64,000 nucleotides of DNA from an uncultured Prevotellaceae bacterium (GTDB lineage: Bacteria > Bacteroidota > Bacteroidia > Bacteroidales > Bacteroidaceae). Position numbers and translations under genes: made by a program. The stretch covers positions 22,139 through 86,138 of the forward strand of contig CADBHI010000001.1 of the NCBI GenBank assembly GCA_902794405.1, in the 5' to 3' direction. Position 1 is the first letter of the stretch. Each line of letters begins with the position of its first letter. Shown here in pieces: positions 43,518 through 52,245 of this stretch. Below the pieces are notes generated by a model. That model saw only the letters and a list, made by a program, of their open reading frames with translations, was not told the origin of the DNA and ran no database searches.

Positions 43518-44216
43518 TCAACGCAGCAGTGCCTCTGCCTTTGCGATGTCACCGGCATGGTCAACGTCGATGACCTTCGTGAACGGGAACGCCTTCAGCT
43601 GCAAGCCGTCGGACAGCAGGGCACGCTGGAAATTGCGCATACGGCTCTCGCCCCTGTCAACACATCGGCGCAACGTGGCTAATGCACATGGTGTCAGACC
43701 ATAGATACCGCCACTCACGTAGCGAGGATTCTCATCGGCATCCAAGAAGGCACGAATGTTGAGGTCGTCGTCAGTAGCCACATACAAAGGCTTTTCGTCG
43801 TCAATGTATGTGGTGACTCCCATCAACCCGTCGGCCTCACCAGCAGCGACCATCTTCTCGAAGGCAGCCACATAGTCCTGGAACTCCGACTCGCGAAACA
43901 CCGTGTCGACTGTGGTCAGCACAAAGGGCTCGTCACCTTCCAGCATCGGCATCAGCTCATACATGGAATGCATGGAACTGGGCGTAGTCCTGACAATGCT
44001 CCTCAGGGGAGCGCCTGCCTCCTGACGACTCTTGATGTAAGCCTCAGAAGAAGGGTTGCAGACTACGCAAACCTCCTTTGCCCCCGCTGCCACGAAAATC
44101 CTGACAAGGCGGTCTACCATACATTCGCCGCCAATCTTCACCAGCGGCTTGGGAGTGGTCATTCCTTCCTGAGCAAGACGCGAGCCTTCGCCCGCTGCTA
44201 TGACTGCATATCGCAT
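43518..44216 (-). CDS. Nucleotidyltransferase (MobA/IspD-like), candidate CTP:inositol-phosphate cytidylyltransferase
   Basis: 232 residues, beginning AVIAAGEGSRLAQEGMTTPKPLVKIGGECMVDRLV, the NTP-binding signature of sugar- and alcohol-phosphate nucleotidyltransferases. PFVLTTVDTVFRESE supplies the metal-binding Asp and VIDVDHAGDIAKAEALL the C-terminal end. Placed at the head of the inositol-lipid genes, it may make CDP-inositol, as the N-terminal domain of the archaeal/Thermotoga IPCT-DIPPS enzyme does. A different NDP-alcohol is equally possible from sequence. Confidence 0.7.
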   Translation of the reverse strand: MRYAVIAAGEGSRLAQEGMTTPKPLVKIGGECMVDRLVRIFVAAGAKEVCVVCNPSSEAYIKSRQEAGAPLRSIVRTTPSSMHSMYELMPMLEGDEPFVLTTVDTVFRESEFQDYVAAFEKMVAAGEADGLMGVTTYIDDEKPLYVATDDDLNIRAFLDADENPRYVSGGIYGLTPCALATLRRCVDRGESRMRNFQRALLSDGLQLKAFPFTKVIDVDHAGDIAKAEALLR

Positions 44217-44234
44217 GAACCAACTACCAATTTA

Positions 44235-45482
44235 TTATTTGATGGGCAAATCGACCCAGAACTTGGAACCTTCGCCAAGCGTTGACTCCACTCCCACATC
44301 ACCGCCAATGCTGTAGGCCATGGTGCGGCAGATACTCAGTCCCAGACCGGCGCCAGGAATGTATTCGTCGACCTTGAAGAAACGTTCGAACACACGTTCC
44401 TGATGCTCCGGAGAAATGCCCTTACCTGTATCTTGTACCCAAAGGCGGACACGCCCCTCATGAGGCGCATCGTAGCCAATTATAATGCTTCCTTTCGATG
44501 TAAACTTCACCGCGTTGGAGAGCAGGTGATTCAGTATCTCCCGCAAGCGGTCCATGTCGGTGGTAACGTTCAGCGCACTTTGATTGAACATGGCAGAGAG
44601 CGAGACCCCCGGCTGCAAATTAGGCACATGGCCATCCATTACCGAACGGATGAAGTCATTTAATTCGAAGGAAGTCATCACCAGTTTTTCCTTGCCTGAC
44701 TCAATCTTCGAGATATTCATCACGTCGTCGATGATGCGTAACAGCTTCTGGTTGTTCTCCTGGATGAGTCCTATCAGTTCCTTTCTCTCCTCGTCACCAT
44801 CAATGTCGGGCAACACACTGGTGAAACCGATGATGGCATTCAACGGTGTACGGATCTCATGACTCATATTGGCAATGAAGGCCGACTTCAGACGGTCGCT
44901 CTCCTCAGCCTTGTTACGGGCAATCACCAATGCCGACTCCATTTCCTTACGTTCATCGATACACATTGAGGTACCCACAATCACTAATGGCTTACCTTCA
45001 GTATCACGGGTCGTCACGGTGGCATAGCTCTCTGTCCAGTAGTAGCTACCATCCTGCGATGACCTAATCTGGCTGATTTCGTGGTACTTGTCCTTATCGC
45101 CCTCACATATTTCCTCTAATGATTTCTGGATACGCTTCTTGTCGGCATCAGCCATCGCCTCGACAAGAACGTCGAGGCTCGTTCCGGGCTCCGGCATGAA
45201 GCAGTCGTTACGTTCACGGAAGTCGTTGTCGTAGGTAATGGTGCGGGCTGCAACGTCGATGTGCCATGTACAAAGTCGCATGGCTTTGAGCACGAGTTCA
45301 TACTCCACATTGTGCTTCTTCATCTTCTCCAGATGAGACAGTTCCATAGACAGCTCCCTGCCCGCCTTTCGTTGCCAAATAAGCAGGATGATGGAAGCAA
45401 CAAGCAGTATGGATCCGACAATCCATACAACAACTTCTGTACTGAAAGTACTCTGTTGAGTAACCAAGAATAGCTCTAACAT
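44235..45482 (-). CDS. Hybrid-less sensor histidine kinase with PAS domain
   Basis: 415 residues: one N-terminal membrane helix (about 14-37), a PAS/PAC region (about 60-180, LRLCTWHIDVAARTITY-type start, ending GKPLVIVGTSMCIDERKEME), HisKA with the phospho-acceptor in FIANMSHEIRTPLNAIIGF, and HATPase_c with LLSNAVKFTSKG, DTGKGIS and GAGLGLSICR. No response regulator is encoded in the window. It lies 18 bases upstream of the nucleotidyltransferase on the same strand, so it may be co-transcribed with the inositol-lipid genes. A -7 box lies directly before its ATG. Confidence 0.9.
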   Translation of the reverse strand: MLELFLVTQQSTFSTEVVVWIVGSILLVASIILLIWQRKAGRELSMELSHLEKMKKHNVEYELVLKAMRLCTWHIDVAARTITYDNDFRERNDCFMPEPGTSLDVLVEAMADADKKRIQKSLEEICEGDKDKYHEISQIRSSQDGSYYWTESYATVTTRDTEGKPLVIVGTSMCIDERKEMESALVIARNKAEESDRLKSAFIANMSHEIRTPLNAIIGFTSVLPDIDGDEERKELIGLIQENNQKLLRIIDDVMNISKIESGKEKLVMTSFELNDFIRSVMDGHVPNLQPGVSLSAMFNQSALNVTTDMDRLREILNHLLSNAVKFTSKGSIIIGYDAPHEGRVRLWVQDTGKGISPEHQERVFERFFKVDEYIPGAGLGLSICRTMAYSIGGDVGVESTLGEGSKFWVDLPIK

Positions 45483-45487
45483 CTGCG

Positions 45488-45495
45488 CAAAATTA
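45488..45495 (-). promoter_or_regulatory. -7 element of the histidine kinase / inositol operon
   Basis: On the minus strand TAATTTTG ends six bases before the ATG (45482), so the transcript would be leaderless or nearly so. The -33 element is weak. Confidence 0.4.
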
Positions 45496-45534
45496 CATAA
45501 TTATTTTGAAATTGGAAATTATTTTGGGAATTAT

Positions 45535-45566
45535 TTTGTTTTTATGTCGTTTTTATTGTAACTTTG
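45535..45566 (+). promoter_or_regulatory. Promoter of the THUMP methyltransferase gene
   Basis: TTTG at 45535-45538, a 20-nt spacer and TAACTTTG at 45559-45566, 28 bases before the ATG at 45595. Divergent from the histidine kinase promoter. Confidence 0.7.
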
Positions 45567-45594
45567 CCGCCTAAAAGACGTATTTTGATATTTA

Positions 45595-47106
45595 ATGGAA
45601 CAAACATTCAACCTCATCGCCAAAACTTTTATGGGTTTAGAACCCGTATTGGCGAAAGAACTTACCCAGCTGGGGGCTAACGATGTAAAGATCGGACGAC
45701 GCATGGTGTCGTTCACCGGTGACAAGGAAATGATGTACCGGGCCAACTTCCAGCTACACACAGCCATCAAGATTCTAAAACCCATCCGACACTTCAAAGC
45801 TAATAGTGCTGACGACGTCTACGAGGAAATCAAAAAGACAGACTGGACGACCTACCTCGACGACAACAAGACGTTCGCCGTCGATGCTGTGGTCTTCTCT
45901 GAAGAATTCCGGCATTCCAAGTTCGTCAGCTATAAGGTGAAGGATGCCATCGTCGACCAATTCCGGGAAAAGACGGGCAACAGGCCGAACATCTCTGTAA
46001 CAAACCCCGACATCCGTCTGAACATCCATATCGCAGAGGACCAATGTACGCTGTCGCTCGACTCCAGCGGTGAGTCGCTGCATCGTCGCGGCTATCGTCA
46101 GGAGTCGGTGGAAGCCCCGTTGAACGAGGTACTCGCTGCTGGCATGATCCTGATGACAGGCTGGCAGGGCGATACTGATTTCATCGACCCCATGTGTGGC
46201 TCGGGAACCCTGCTCATCGAGGCTGCCCTCATTGCCCATAACATGGCACCGGGACTTTTCCGTAAGGAATATGCCTTCGAGAAGTGGGCCGACTTCGATG
46301 CCGAGCTCTTCGACCGCATTTACAACGACGACTCCCAGGAACGCGAATTCAAGCACCATATCTACGGCTACGACATCGACATGAAAGCCGTCAACACCGC
46401 ACGTCTCAATGTCAAGGCTGCCGGTCTTACCAACAGCATCACCATTGAGCAGCAGGACTTCAAGGACTTCAAGCAGCCCCAGGAGAAGAGTCTCTTGGTG
46501 ACGAACCCTCCCTATGGCGAGCGCATCTCCACCCCCGACCTCTTAGGTACTTACAGGATGATTGGCGAACGCCTGAAGCATGAGTTTACGGGCAACGACG
46601 CCTGGGTGCTCAGCTACCGTGAGGAGTGCTTCGACCAGATTGGTCTGAAGCCGTCGCTCAAGATACCTCTCTACAACGGCTCGTTAGAGTGCGAGTTCCG
46701 CAAGTACCAGATGTTCGACGGCAAGATGAAGGTGTTCCGCTCCGAGGGAGGTGCCGTGAAGACCGAAGACGAAAAGCGCCAGATGGCCGAGAAGCACCGC
46801 TTTAAGAAGAACCGTGAGTTCAAGCAGCGCATCACCGAACAGGAAGAGAACGAAGAGGGCGACATCAGGTCGTTCACCTTCCATCGCCACGACATGTTCG
46901 AGCAGAAGAACGACCGGCGTCCCCGTGAGTCCAAGGAGTCTGGAAAGTCTGGAAAGTCCGGCTATTCCGGGAAAGCCGGGAAGCCTGCAAGGTCGGGCTT
47001 TTCTGGCAAATTCAACAAATCAGGCAAGCCAGCTCGCGACAGTCGTCCCGACAAGCGCAACTTTGGAAAGAAACGTAACAGATTCAATGACGATGACGAG
47101 GATTAA
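45595..47106 (+). CDS. THUMP-domain class I SAM-dependent RNA methyltransferase (RlmL-N/YpsC type)
   Basis: 503 residues: THUMP RNA-binding domain (about 45-160), then a Rossmann methyltransferase with DPMCGSGTLLIEAALIAHNMAPG, YGYDIDMKAVNTARLNVKAAGL, QQDFKDF and the N6/N2-type NPPYGER. Relatives methylate G2445 of 23S rRNA. The last 60 residues are a basic low-complexity tail of repeated SGKSG, SGKAGKPARSG and SGKPARDSR units, ending DDDED, which is unusual for the family core but common as an RNA-binding tail in Bacteroidetes. Its 3' end overlaps the peptidase start by 20 bases. Confidence 0.9.
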   Translation: MEQTFNLIAKTFMGLEPVLAKELTQLGANDVKIGRRMVSFTGDKEMMYRANFQLHTAIKILKPIRHFKANSADDVYEEIKKTDWTTYLDDNKTFAVDAVVFSEEFRHSKFVSYKVKDAIVDQFREKTGNRPNISVTNPDIRLNIHIAEDQCTLSLDSSGESLHRRGYRQESVEAPLNEVLAAGMILMTGWQGDTDFIDPMCGSGTLLIEAALIAHNMAPGLFRKEYAFEKWADFDAELFDRIYNDDSQEREFKHHIYGYDIDMKAVNTARLNVKAAGLTNSITIEQQDFKDFKQPQEKSLLVTNPPYGERISTPDLLGTYRMIGERLKHEFTGNDAWVLSYREECFDQIGLKPSLKIPLYNGSLECEFRKYQMFDGKMKVFRSEGGAVKTEDEKRQMAEKHRFKKNREFKQRITEQEENEEGDIRSFTFHRHDMFEQKNDRRPRESKESGKSGKSGYSGKAGKPARSGFSGKFNKSGKPARDSRPDKRNFGKKRNRFNDDDED

Positions 47107-49282
47107 AACCACTCTTATACTGACACTATTTGCCCTGACTATGGTGGCACAAGAAAAGCTATTCACCCTTGAGGACCTGAACTTTGGCGGCACGAACTTC
47201 CACAACATGCAGCCCAAGAACATGTGGCTCACATGGTGGGGCGACCAGCTGATACAGACCGACGTTGAGGAATGCTACACCATTGACGTCAAGACGGGCA
47301 AGAAAAAGCTACTCTTCACCCTCGACGACATCAACAAATGGGCTGATAGCGACGACAGCGTTCGCTATGTGCGTCACCTGATGAACGCCACCTTCCCCTA
47401 CCCTAACCTGCCCATCGTATCTGTCGGCAACCGCCATGCGGTGATACATGTCGACTTCAAGAAGCATGAAGTGGTGTGGCAGGACAGCATCTCAGGCCAG
47501 GAAGCCAACGACTGGAGTCCTCAGTCGAAGGCCACTGCATACGTTGAGGACTGTCAGCTCTATGTGGCTGATGGTCAGGGGCATAAGCACCAGCTTACCA
47601 CTGACGGCTCCCGCGAGATTGTCTATGGCCAGAGCGTCCATCGCGACGAGTTCGGCATCTCGAAGGGTACCTTCTGGAGTCCCGACGGTCAGCGCTTGGC
47701 ATTCTACCGTATGGACCAAAGCATGGTTACCGACTATCCGCAGGTAGACATCCAGCCCGACACGGAACTGAGTCCGGCCAAGATGGAGCCCGACAAATAC
47801 CCCATGGCAGGCGGCAAGACTCACGTCGTTACCATCGGCGTGTTCGACCTCCAGACACAGAAGACCATCTACCTGCAGACACCTGCCACCAATGTGGAGC
47901 CGACGGCCTTAGAGCAGACCTGCTACTTCACCAACATAGCATGGAGTCCCGACTCGAAGCACATTTACCTGCAGGAGCTGAACCGCGACCAGAACGACTG
48001 CCGCCTTGTGAGCTACGACGCTACGACAGGCAAACGCGAGTATCAACTCTGCCGCGAGACCAGCGACAAGTACGTGGAGCCGCTGCATCCCATACAGTTC
48101 CTGCCGTGGAACAGCAACCTCTTCATCATGCAGAGCCAGAAGGACGGCTACAACCACCTATACCTATATAATATAAAGGGCGAAGAGGTGAAACAACTCA
48201 CCAAGGGTCCGTGGGTGGTGCTCGACGTCGTAGGCTTCAACCAGAAAGCGAAGAGCATTATCATTGCTGCCAACAAGGAGCATCCCCTGCATCGCCGGCT
48301 CTACAGCGTCAGCGTGGCCGACGGTCAGATGAAAGCCCTCGAGAAGGTCGACGGCGTACACCGTGCAGAGCTGTCGCCATCGGGTAACTACCTCATTGAC
48401 AGATACTCTACCCCGACAAGGCCTCGTGTCATTGACATCATTTCAATTCACAATGCACAATTAACAATTCATAATTTATTAGAGGCGGAAGACCCTTGGG
48501 CGGGCTACGAGCAGCCCATCTTTGAATGTGGCAGCATCCATGCAGCCGACGGGGTGACAGAGCTCTTCTACCGCATGGTGAAACCCTACAACTTCAACCC
48601 TGAAAAGAAATATCCGACGGTGGTCTATGTCTATGGCGGGCCCCATGCCCACAACGTGGAAGCCTCGTGGCACTGGGGCAGTCGCTCATGGGAGACCTAT
48701 ATGGCACAGAAGGGCTACATCGTCTTCATCCTCGACAACCGTGGTTCGGAGAACCGGGGACGTGACTTCGAGCAGGCCACCTTCCGACAGTTAGGACAGG
48801 TGGAGATGCAGGACCAGATGGAAGGCGTGAAATACCTGAAATCGCTGCCTTATGTTGACGCCGACAGAATCGGCATTCACGGATGGAGCTATGGCGGTTA
48901 CATGACCATTTCGCTGATGACCAACTACCCCGACGTGTTCAAGGTGGGTGTGGCCGGAGGTCCCGTCATCGACTGGCATTTCTATGAGGTGATGTACGGT
49001 GAGCGCTATATGGACACCCCACAGCAGAACCCTGATGGCTACGCCAAAACCAGCCTCATCAGCAAGGCCGGCGACTTGAAGGGCAAGCTCCAGATTATTA
49101 CAGGCTACAACGACCGCACCGTCGTGCCCCAGCATTGCCTCTCGTTCTTGAAGGCTTGCATAGAGGCTGGCACACAGCCCGACTTCTTTGCCTATCCCGG
49201 TGAGGAGCACAACATGCGCGGTCATGCCTCAGTGCACCTACACGAACGCATCACGCAATATTTTGAGGACTACTTGAAATAA
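47087..49282 (+). CDS. S9 family peptidase, dipeptidyl-peptidase IV-like
   Basis: 731 residues from ATG 47087 (a second ATG is at 47093); the longer open frame upstream only shadows the methyltransferase. Signal peptide about residues 1-22 (LILTLFALTMVAQ). An eight-bladed DPP-IV propeller is followed by an alpha/beta hydrolase domain with the nucleophile in GIHGWSYGGYM, Asp in GYNDRTVV and His in EEHNMRGHA. It should release dipeptides, usually X-Pro, in the periplasm. Residues encoded by 48441-48480 (SIHNAQLTIHNLL) derive from an ATTCACAATTAACAATT-type repeat inserted between the two domains. Confidence 0.9.
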   Translation: MTMTRIKTTLILTLFALTMVAQEKLFTLEDLNFGGTNFHNMQPKNMWLTWWGDQLIQTDVEECYTIDVKTGKKKLLFTLDDINKWADSDDSVRYVRHLMNATFPYPNLPIVSVGNRHAVIHVDFKKHEVVWQDSISGQEANDWSPQSKATAYVEDCQLYVADGQGHKHQLTTDGSREIVYGQSVHRDEFGISKGTFWSPDGQRLAFYRMDQSMVTDYPQVDIQPDTELSPAKMEPDKYPMAGGKTHVVTIGVFDLQTQKTIYLQTPATNVEPTALEQTCYFTNIAWSPDSKHIYLQELNRDQNDCRLVSYDATTGKREYQLCRETSDKYVEPLHPIQFLPWNSNLFIMQSQKDGYNHLYLYNIKGEEVKQLTKGPWVVLDVVGFNQKAKSIIIAANKEHPLHRRLYSVSVADGQMKALEKVDGVHRAELSPSGNYLIDRYSTPTRPRVIDIISIHNAQLTIHNLLEAEDPWAGYEQPIFECGSIHAADGVTELFYRMVKPYNFNPEKKYPTVVYVYGGPHAHNVEASWHWGSRSWETYMAQKGYIVFILDNRGSENRGRDFEQATFRQLGQVEMQDQMEGVKYLKSLPYVDADRIGIHGWSYGGYMTISLMTNYPDVFKVGVAGGPVIDWHFYEVMYGERYMDTPQQNPDGYAKTSLISKAGDLKGKLQIITGYNDRTVVPQHCLSFLKACIEAGTQPDFFAYPGEEHNMRGHASVHLHERITQYFEDYLK

Positions 49283-49283
49283 C

Positions 49284-49372
49284 AAATTGTCAAATCGTAA
49301 ATAGTCAAATAGTGAAATAGTCAAATCGTAAATAGTCAAATTGTCAAATAGTCAAATTGTCAAATAGTAAAA
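49284..49372 (+). repeat. Short tandem array of AAATAGTC/AAATTGTC units
   Basis: About ten copies of an 8-9-bp unit (GTCAAATAGTCAAATTGTC) fill the space between the peptidase stop and the purD ATG. The same family lies after purD. Confidence 0.85.
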
Positions 49373-49373
49373 T

Positions 49374-50684
49374 ATGAAGGTTCTTTTGTTAGGCAGCGGC
49401 GGCCGTGAGCACGCCCTCGCATGGAAAATCGCTCAGAGCAGCAAGTGTGAGAAACTGTATATTGCCCCTGGTAATGCTGGCACCGGCAACTGCGGTGAGA
49501 ACGTGGCGATAAAGGCCGACGACTTCGAAGCCATCAAGGCATTTGTCGTCGACAATGGCATCAACATGGTGGTGGTGGGCCCCGAAGACCCGTTAGTGAA
49601 AGGTATCTACAACGACCTGAAGCAGGACGAGCGCACCAAGGACATTCCCGTCATCGGTCCCTCGAAGGCTGGTGCCGTGCTCGAAGGCTCGAAGGACTTC
49701 GCCAAGGCTTTCATGCAGCGTCACAACATCCCCACAGCCCGCTATCAGACCTTCGACGGCGAGCATTTACAGGAAGGTTTGGCCTTCCTGGAAACCCTCC
49801 AAGCCCCCTACGTGCTGAAGGCCGACGGTCTCTGCGCCGGCAAGGGCGTACTCATCCTTCCCACCCTCGACGAGGCCAAGAAGGAACTGAAGGAGATGCT
49901 TAGTGGCATGTTTGGCAATGCCAGCAGCCGCGTCGTTATCGAGGAGTTCATGAGCGGTATCGAGTGCTCTGTCTTCGTGCTTACCGACGGACAGCATTAC
50001 AAGATTCTGCCCGAGGCCAAGGACTACAAGCGCATCGGTGAACACGACACAGGTCTGAACACCGGAGGCATGGGCAGCGTATCGCCCGTTCCCTTCGCCA
50101 CAAAGGAGTGGATGCAGAAGGTAGAGGACCGCATCATCCGTCCCACGGTCGAAGGGTTAGCTGCCGAAGGCATTGACTACAAGGGATTTATCTTCTTCGG
50201 ACTCATCAACCGCACCAATACGCCGACTGGCGAGCCTGAGCCCTACGTCATAGAATACAACTGTCGCATGGGTGACCCAGAGACCGAAACTGTCATGCTG
50301 CGTCTGAAGAGCGACATCGTCGACCTCTTCGAGGGTGTGGCTGCCGGCAACCTTGACCAGCGCGCCATTGAGTTCGACGAACGTGCTGCCGTCTGTGTGA
50401 TGCTCGTCTCGGGCGGCTATCCTCAGGCTTACAAGAAGGGCTACCCCATCACTGGCATCGACCAGGTTCAAGGCTCCGTAGTCTTCCACGCCGGCACGGC
50501 CATGGCTCCCCTTCCTATGGGGGAGGGGCAGGGGGAGAGGCCCGTCACCAACGGTGGACGCGTCATCGCCGTCTCATCGTATGGCAAGGACAAGGCCGAG
50601 GCTCTGCAGAAATCATTCACTGAGGCTCAGAAGATCCAATTCACGGATAAATACTTCCGCCGCGACATCGGGGCCGACCTCTGA
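49374..50684 (+). CDS. purD: Phosphoribosylamine-glycine ligase (GAR synthetase)
   Basis: 436 residues of a standard [45 protein letters not shown], the ATP-grasp [25 protein letters not shown] and [12 protein letters not shown]. It catalyses the second step of purine synthesis. Near the C-terminus [13 protein letters not shown] is encoded by a GC-rich repeat (50504-50542) inserted in frame before [14 protein letters not shown]. Flanked on both sides by the AAATAGTC array. Confidence 0.95.
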   Translation: MKVLLLGSGGREHALAWKIAQSSKCEKLYIAPGNAGTGNCGENVAIKADDFEAIKAFVVDNGINMVVVGPEDPLVKGIYNDLKQDERTKDIPVIGPSKAGAVLEGSKDFAKAFMQRHNIPTARYQTFDGEHLQEGLAFLETLQAPYVLKADGLCAGKGVLILPTLDEAKKELKEMLSGMFGNASSRVVIEEFMSGIECSVFVLTDGQHYKILPEAKDYKRIGEHDTGLNTGGMGSVSPVPFATKEWMQKVEDRIIRPTVEGLAAEGIDYKGFIFFGLINRTNTPTGEPEPYVIEYNCRMGDPETETVMLRLKSDIVDLFEGVAAGNLDQRAIEFDERAAVCVMLVSGGYPQAYKKGYPITGIDQVQGSVVFHAGTAMAPLPMGEGQGERPVTNGGRVIAVSSYGKDKAEALQKSFTEAQKIQFTDKYFRRDIGADL

Positions 50685-50701
50685 TCTGTCGATAGTCCGG
50701 A

Positions 50702-50777
50702 ATCCGTAAATCGTCAAATAGTCAAATAGTGAAATTGTCAAATAGTCAAATAGTCAAATAGTCAAATAGTCAAATTT
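50702..50777 (+). repeat. Second AAATAGTC array, after purD
   Basis: The same 8-9-bp unit as at 49284-49372, about eight copies, ending five bases before the GTG start at 50782. Confidence 0.85.
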
Positions 50778-50781
50778 CCCC

Positions 50782-51753
50782 GTGCTCAAGCGTACACAGA
50801 ACAAGGTGGCCGAGAGCCGCTTTACATTGTCAGTGGTGGTGGCCTATGCCATCGCCATCTGGCTTGTCAGCGGAATGTTGATACCACAGCTGCCCCTCAC
50901 CACCGAAGGCATACGACAGGGGGCTTGGATACCGTTTGTCTGCTTCATGGTGTCGGCTTACCTCATGGTCGAGCTGAACAACAGCAATGCCCTCATACGC
51001 ATCTACAGCCGTACCGTCTCCTGCTCGTTCATCGTCCTCATCTGTTCCGCCAGTTTCCTGTTCAACTCCTTTGCAGGCTCCATCGTCCAGCTCTGCCTCA
51101 TAGCCTTCTTCACCTGTTTCTTCCGCTGTTACCAGGACCGGCAGTCCATGGGGTGGACGTTCTACGCCTTCCTCTGCATCGGACTGGCCAGCACCGTCTT
51201 CATACAGGTGCTCTTCTACGTGCCATTCCTCTGGATTATGATGTTCTACCGGCTGTCGTCACTCAACTGGCGCACCTTCTCAGCTTCCATCGTCGGACTG
51301 ATCACGCCCTACTGGTTTGCCGTACCGTGGTTCATCTATCAGGGCGACCCTGAGCCGCTCTTCCAGCACTTGGTTTCCATTATCGACTTCCAGTTCTCCT
51401 ACGACTACCACCAGTTCACCGTCAATCAGTTGTTGCTCCTGGTATTCGTACTGGCACTGGGCATCACCGGCATCGTCCACTACTTGCGAAGACAGTCGGC
51501 CGACGGCATTCGCATCAGGCTGCTCTACAGGTGTTTCATACAGATATGGTTCATCACCACCTTCTTCATCTTCCTGCAGCCGCAGCACTACGACATGCTC
51601 ATCCGCATCCTCATCATCAGCACCTCACCGCTGATAGCCCATTTCCTCTCGCTCACCTATACACGCATCACCAACATCGCCTTCTACGTCATTTGTGCCA
51701 CGGCCTTCATCATGGCTGTCTTTAACCTATGGATGCCATCATTGACTTTCTGA
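50782..51753 (+). CDS. Polytopic membrane protein of unknown function
   Basis: 323 residues from GTG 50782 (LKRTQNKVAESRFTLSVVVAYAIAIWLVSG), with about eight to ten hydrophobic helices, among them AFFTCFFRCYQ and WIMMFYRLSSLNWRTFSASIVGLITPYWFAVPW. I recognise the general pattern of a conserved Bacteroidetes membrane protein usually found beside purD, but no function is known to me. It overlaps the next gene by 25 bases. Confidence 0.75.
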   Translation: MLKRTQNKVAESRFTLSVVVAYAIAIWLVSGMLIPQLPLTTEGIRQGAWIPFVCFMVSAYLMVELNNSNALIRIYSRTVSCSFIVLICSASFLFNSFAGSIVQLCLIAFFTCFFRCYQDRQSMGWTFYAFLCIGLASTVFIQVLFYVPFLWIMMFYRLSSLNWRTFSASIVGLITPYWFAVPWFIYQGDPEPLFQHLVSIIDFQFSYDYHQFTVNQLLLLVFVLALGITGIVHYLRRQSADGIRIRLLYRCFIQIWFITTFFIFLQPQHYDMLIRILIISTSPLIAHFLSLTYTRITNIAFYVICATAFIMAVFNLWMPSLTF

Positions 51754-52181
51754 TTGGCAACGGCTACTGGGGCATGCTCATCGCATCCTTCCTCGCCGGA
51801 AGCGTCTTTCCCTTCAGCAGCGAGGTGGTCATGGCTGCACTCATGGCAACGGGTCTCGACCCCTGGCTATTAGCTTTCTACGGCACTATCGGCAATGTGC
51901 TCGGGGCATTACTCAACTACGGCATCGGACGTTTGGGAAAGGTGGAGTGGTTCGAAAAGTACCTGCATGTCAAGCAGAAAGACCTCGACCGTGCCGAGCG
52001 TTTCGTGGCGGGAAGAGGCGCCTGGATGGGCTTCTTCGCCTTCCTGCCCATACTCGGTTCTGCCATCACCGTACTCCTCGGTCTCATGCGCTCCAACATC
52101 GTCATCACCTTTATTGCCATCACGCTCGGCAAAATCTTCCGTTATATTATCTTAATTTACGGCGTCGGTTTGTTCATTTGA
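51729..52181 (+). CDS. YqaA/DedA-like (VTT domain) membrane protein
   Basis: 150 residues. The sequence FLAGSVFPFSSEVVMAALMATG, then GNVLGALLNYGIGRLGK and FFAFLPILGSAITVLLGLMRSN, matches the short YqaA-type SNARE-associated/VTT proteins. DedA-type relatives scramble or carry lipids such as undecaprenyl phosphate across the inner membrane. It overlaps the preceding membrane protein, so both are made from one transcript. Confidence 0.85.
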   Translation: MDAIIDFLIGNGYWGMLIASFLAGSVFPFSSEVVMAALMATGLDPWLLAFYGTIGNVLGALLNYGIGRLGKVEWFEKYLHVKQKDLDRAERFVAGRGAWMGFFAFLPILGSAITVLLGLMRSNIVITFIAITLGKIFRYIILIYGVGLFI

Positions 52182-52202
52182 CGCGTGTTTTTCGTACCTT
52201 TG
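52169..52202 (+). promoter_or_regulatory. Promoter of the DUF2723 gene
   Basis: TACCTTTG at 52195-52202, with TTTG at 52169-52172 (22-nt spacer) inside the end of the preceding gene. The ATG is at 52246. Confidence 0.6.
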
Positions 52203-52245
52203 CACCTGAATTCGAATTTTAACGTTAAAAAGATACCTTTTTAAA

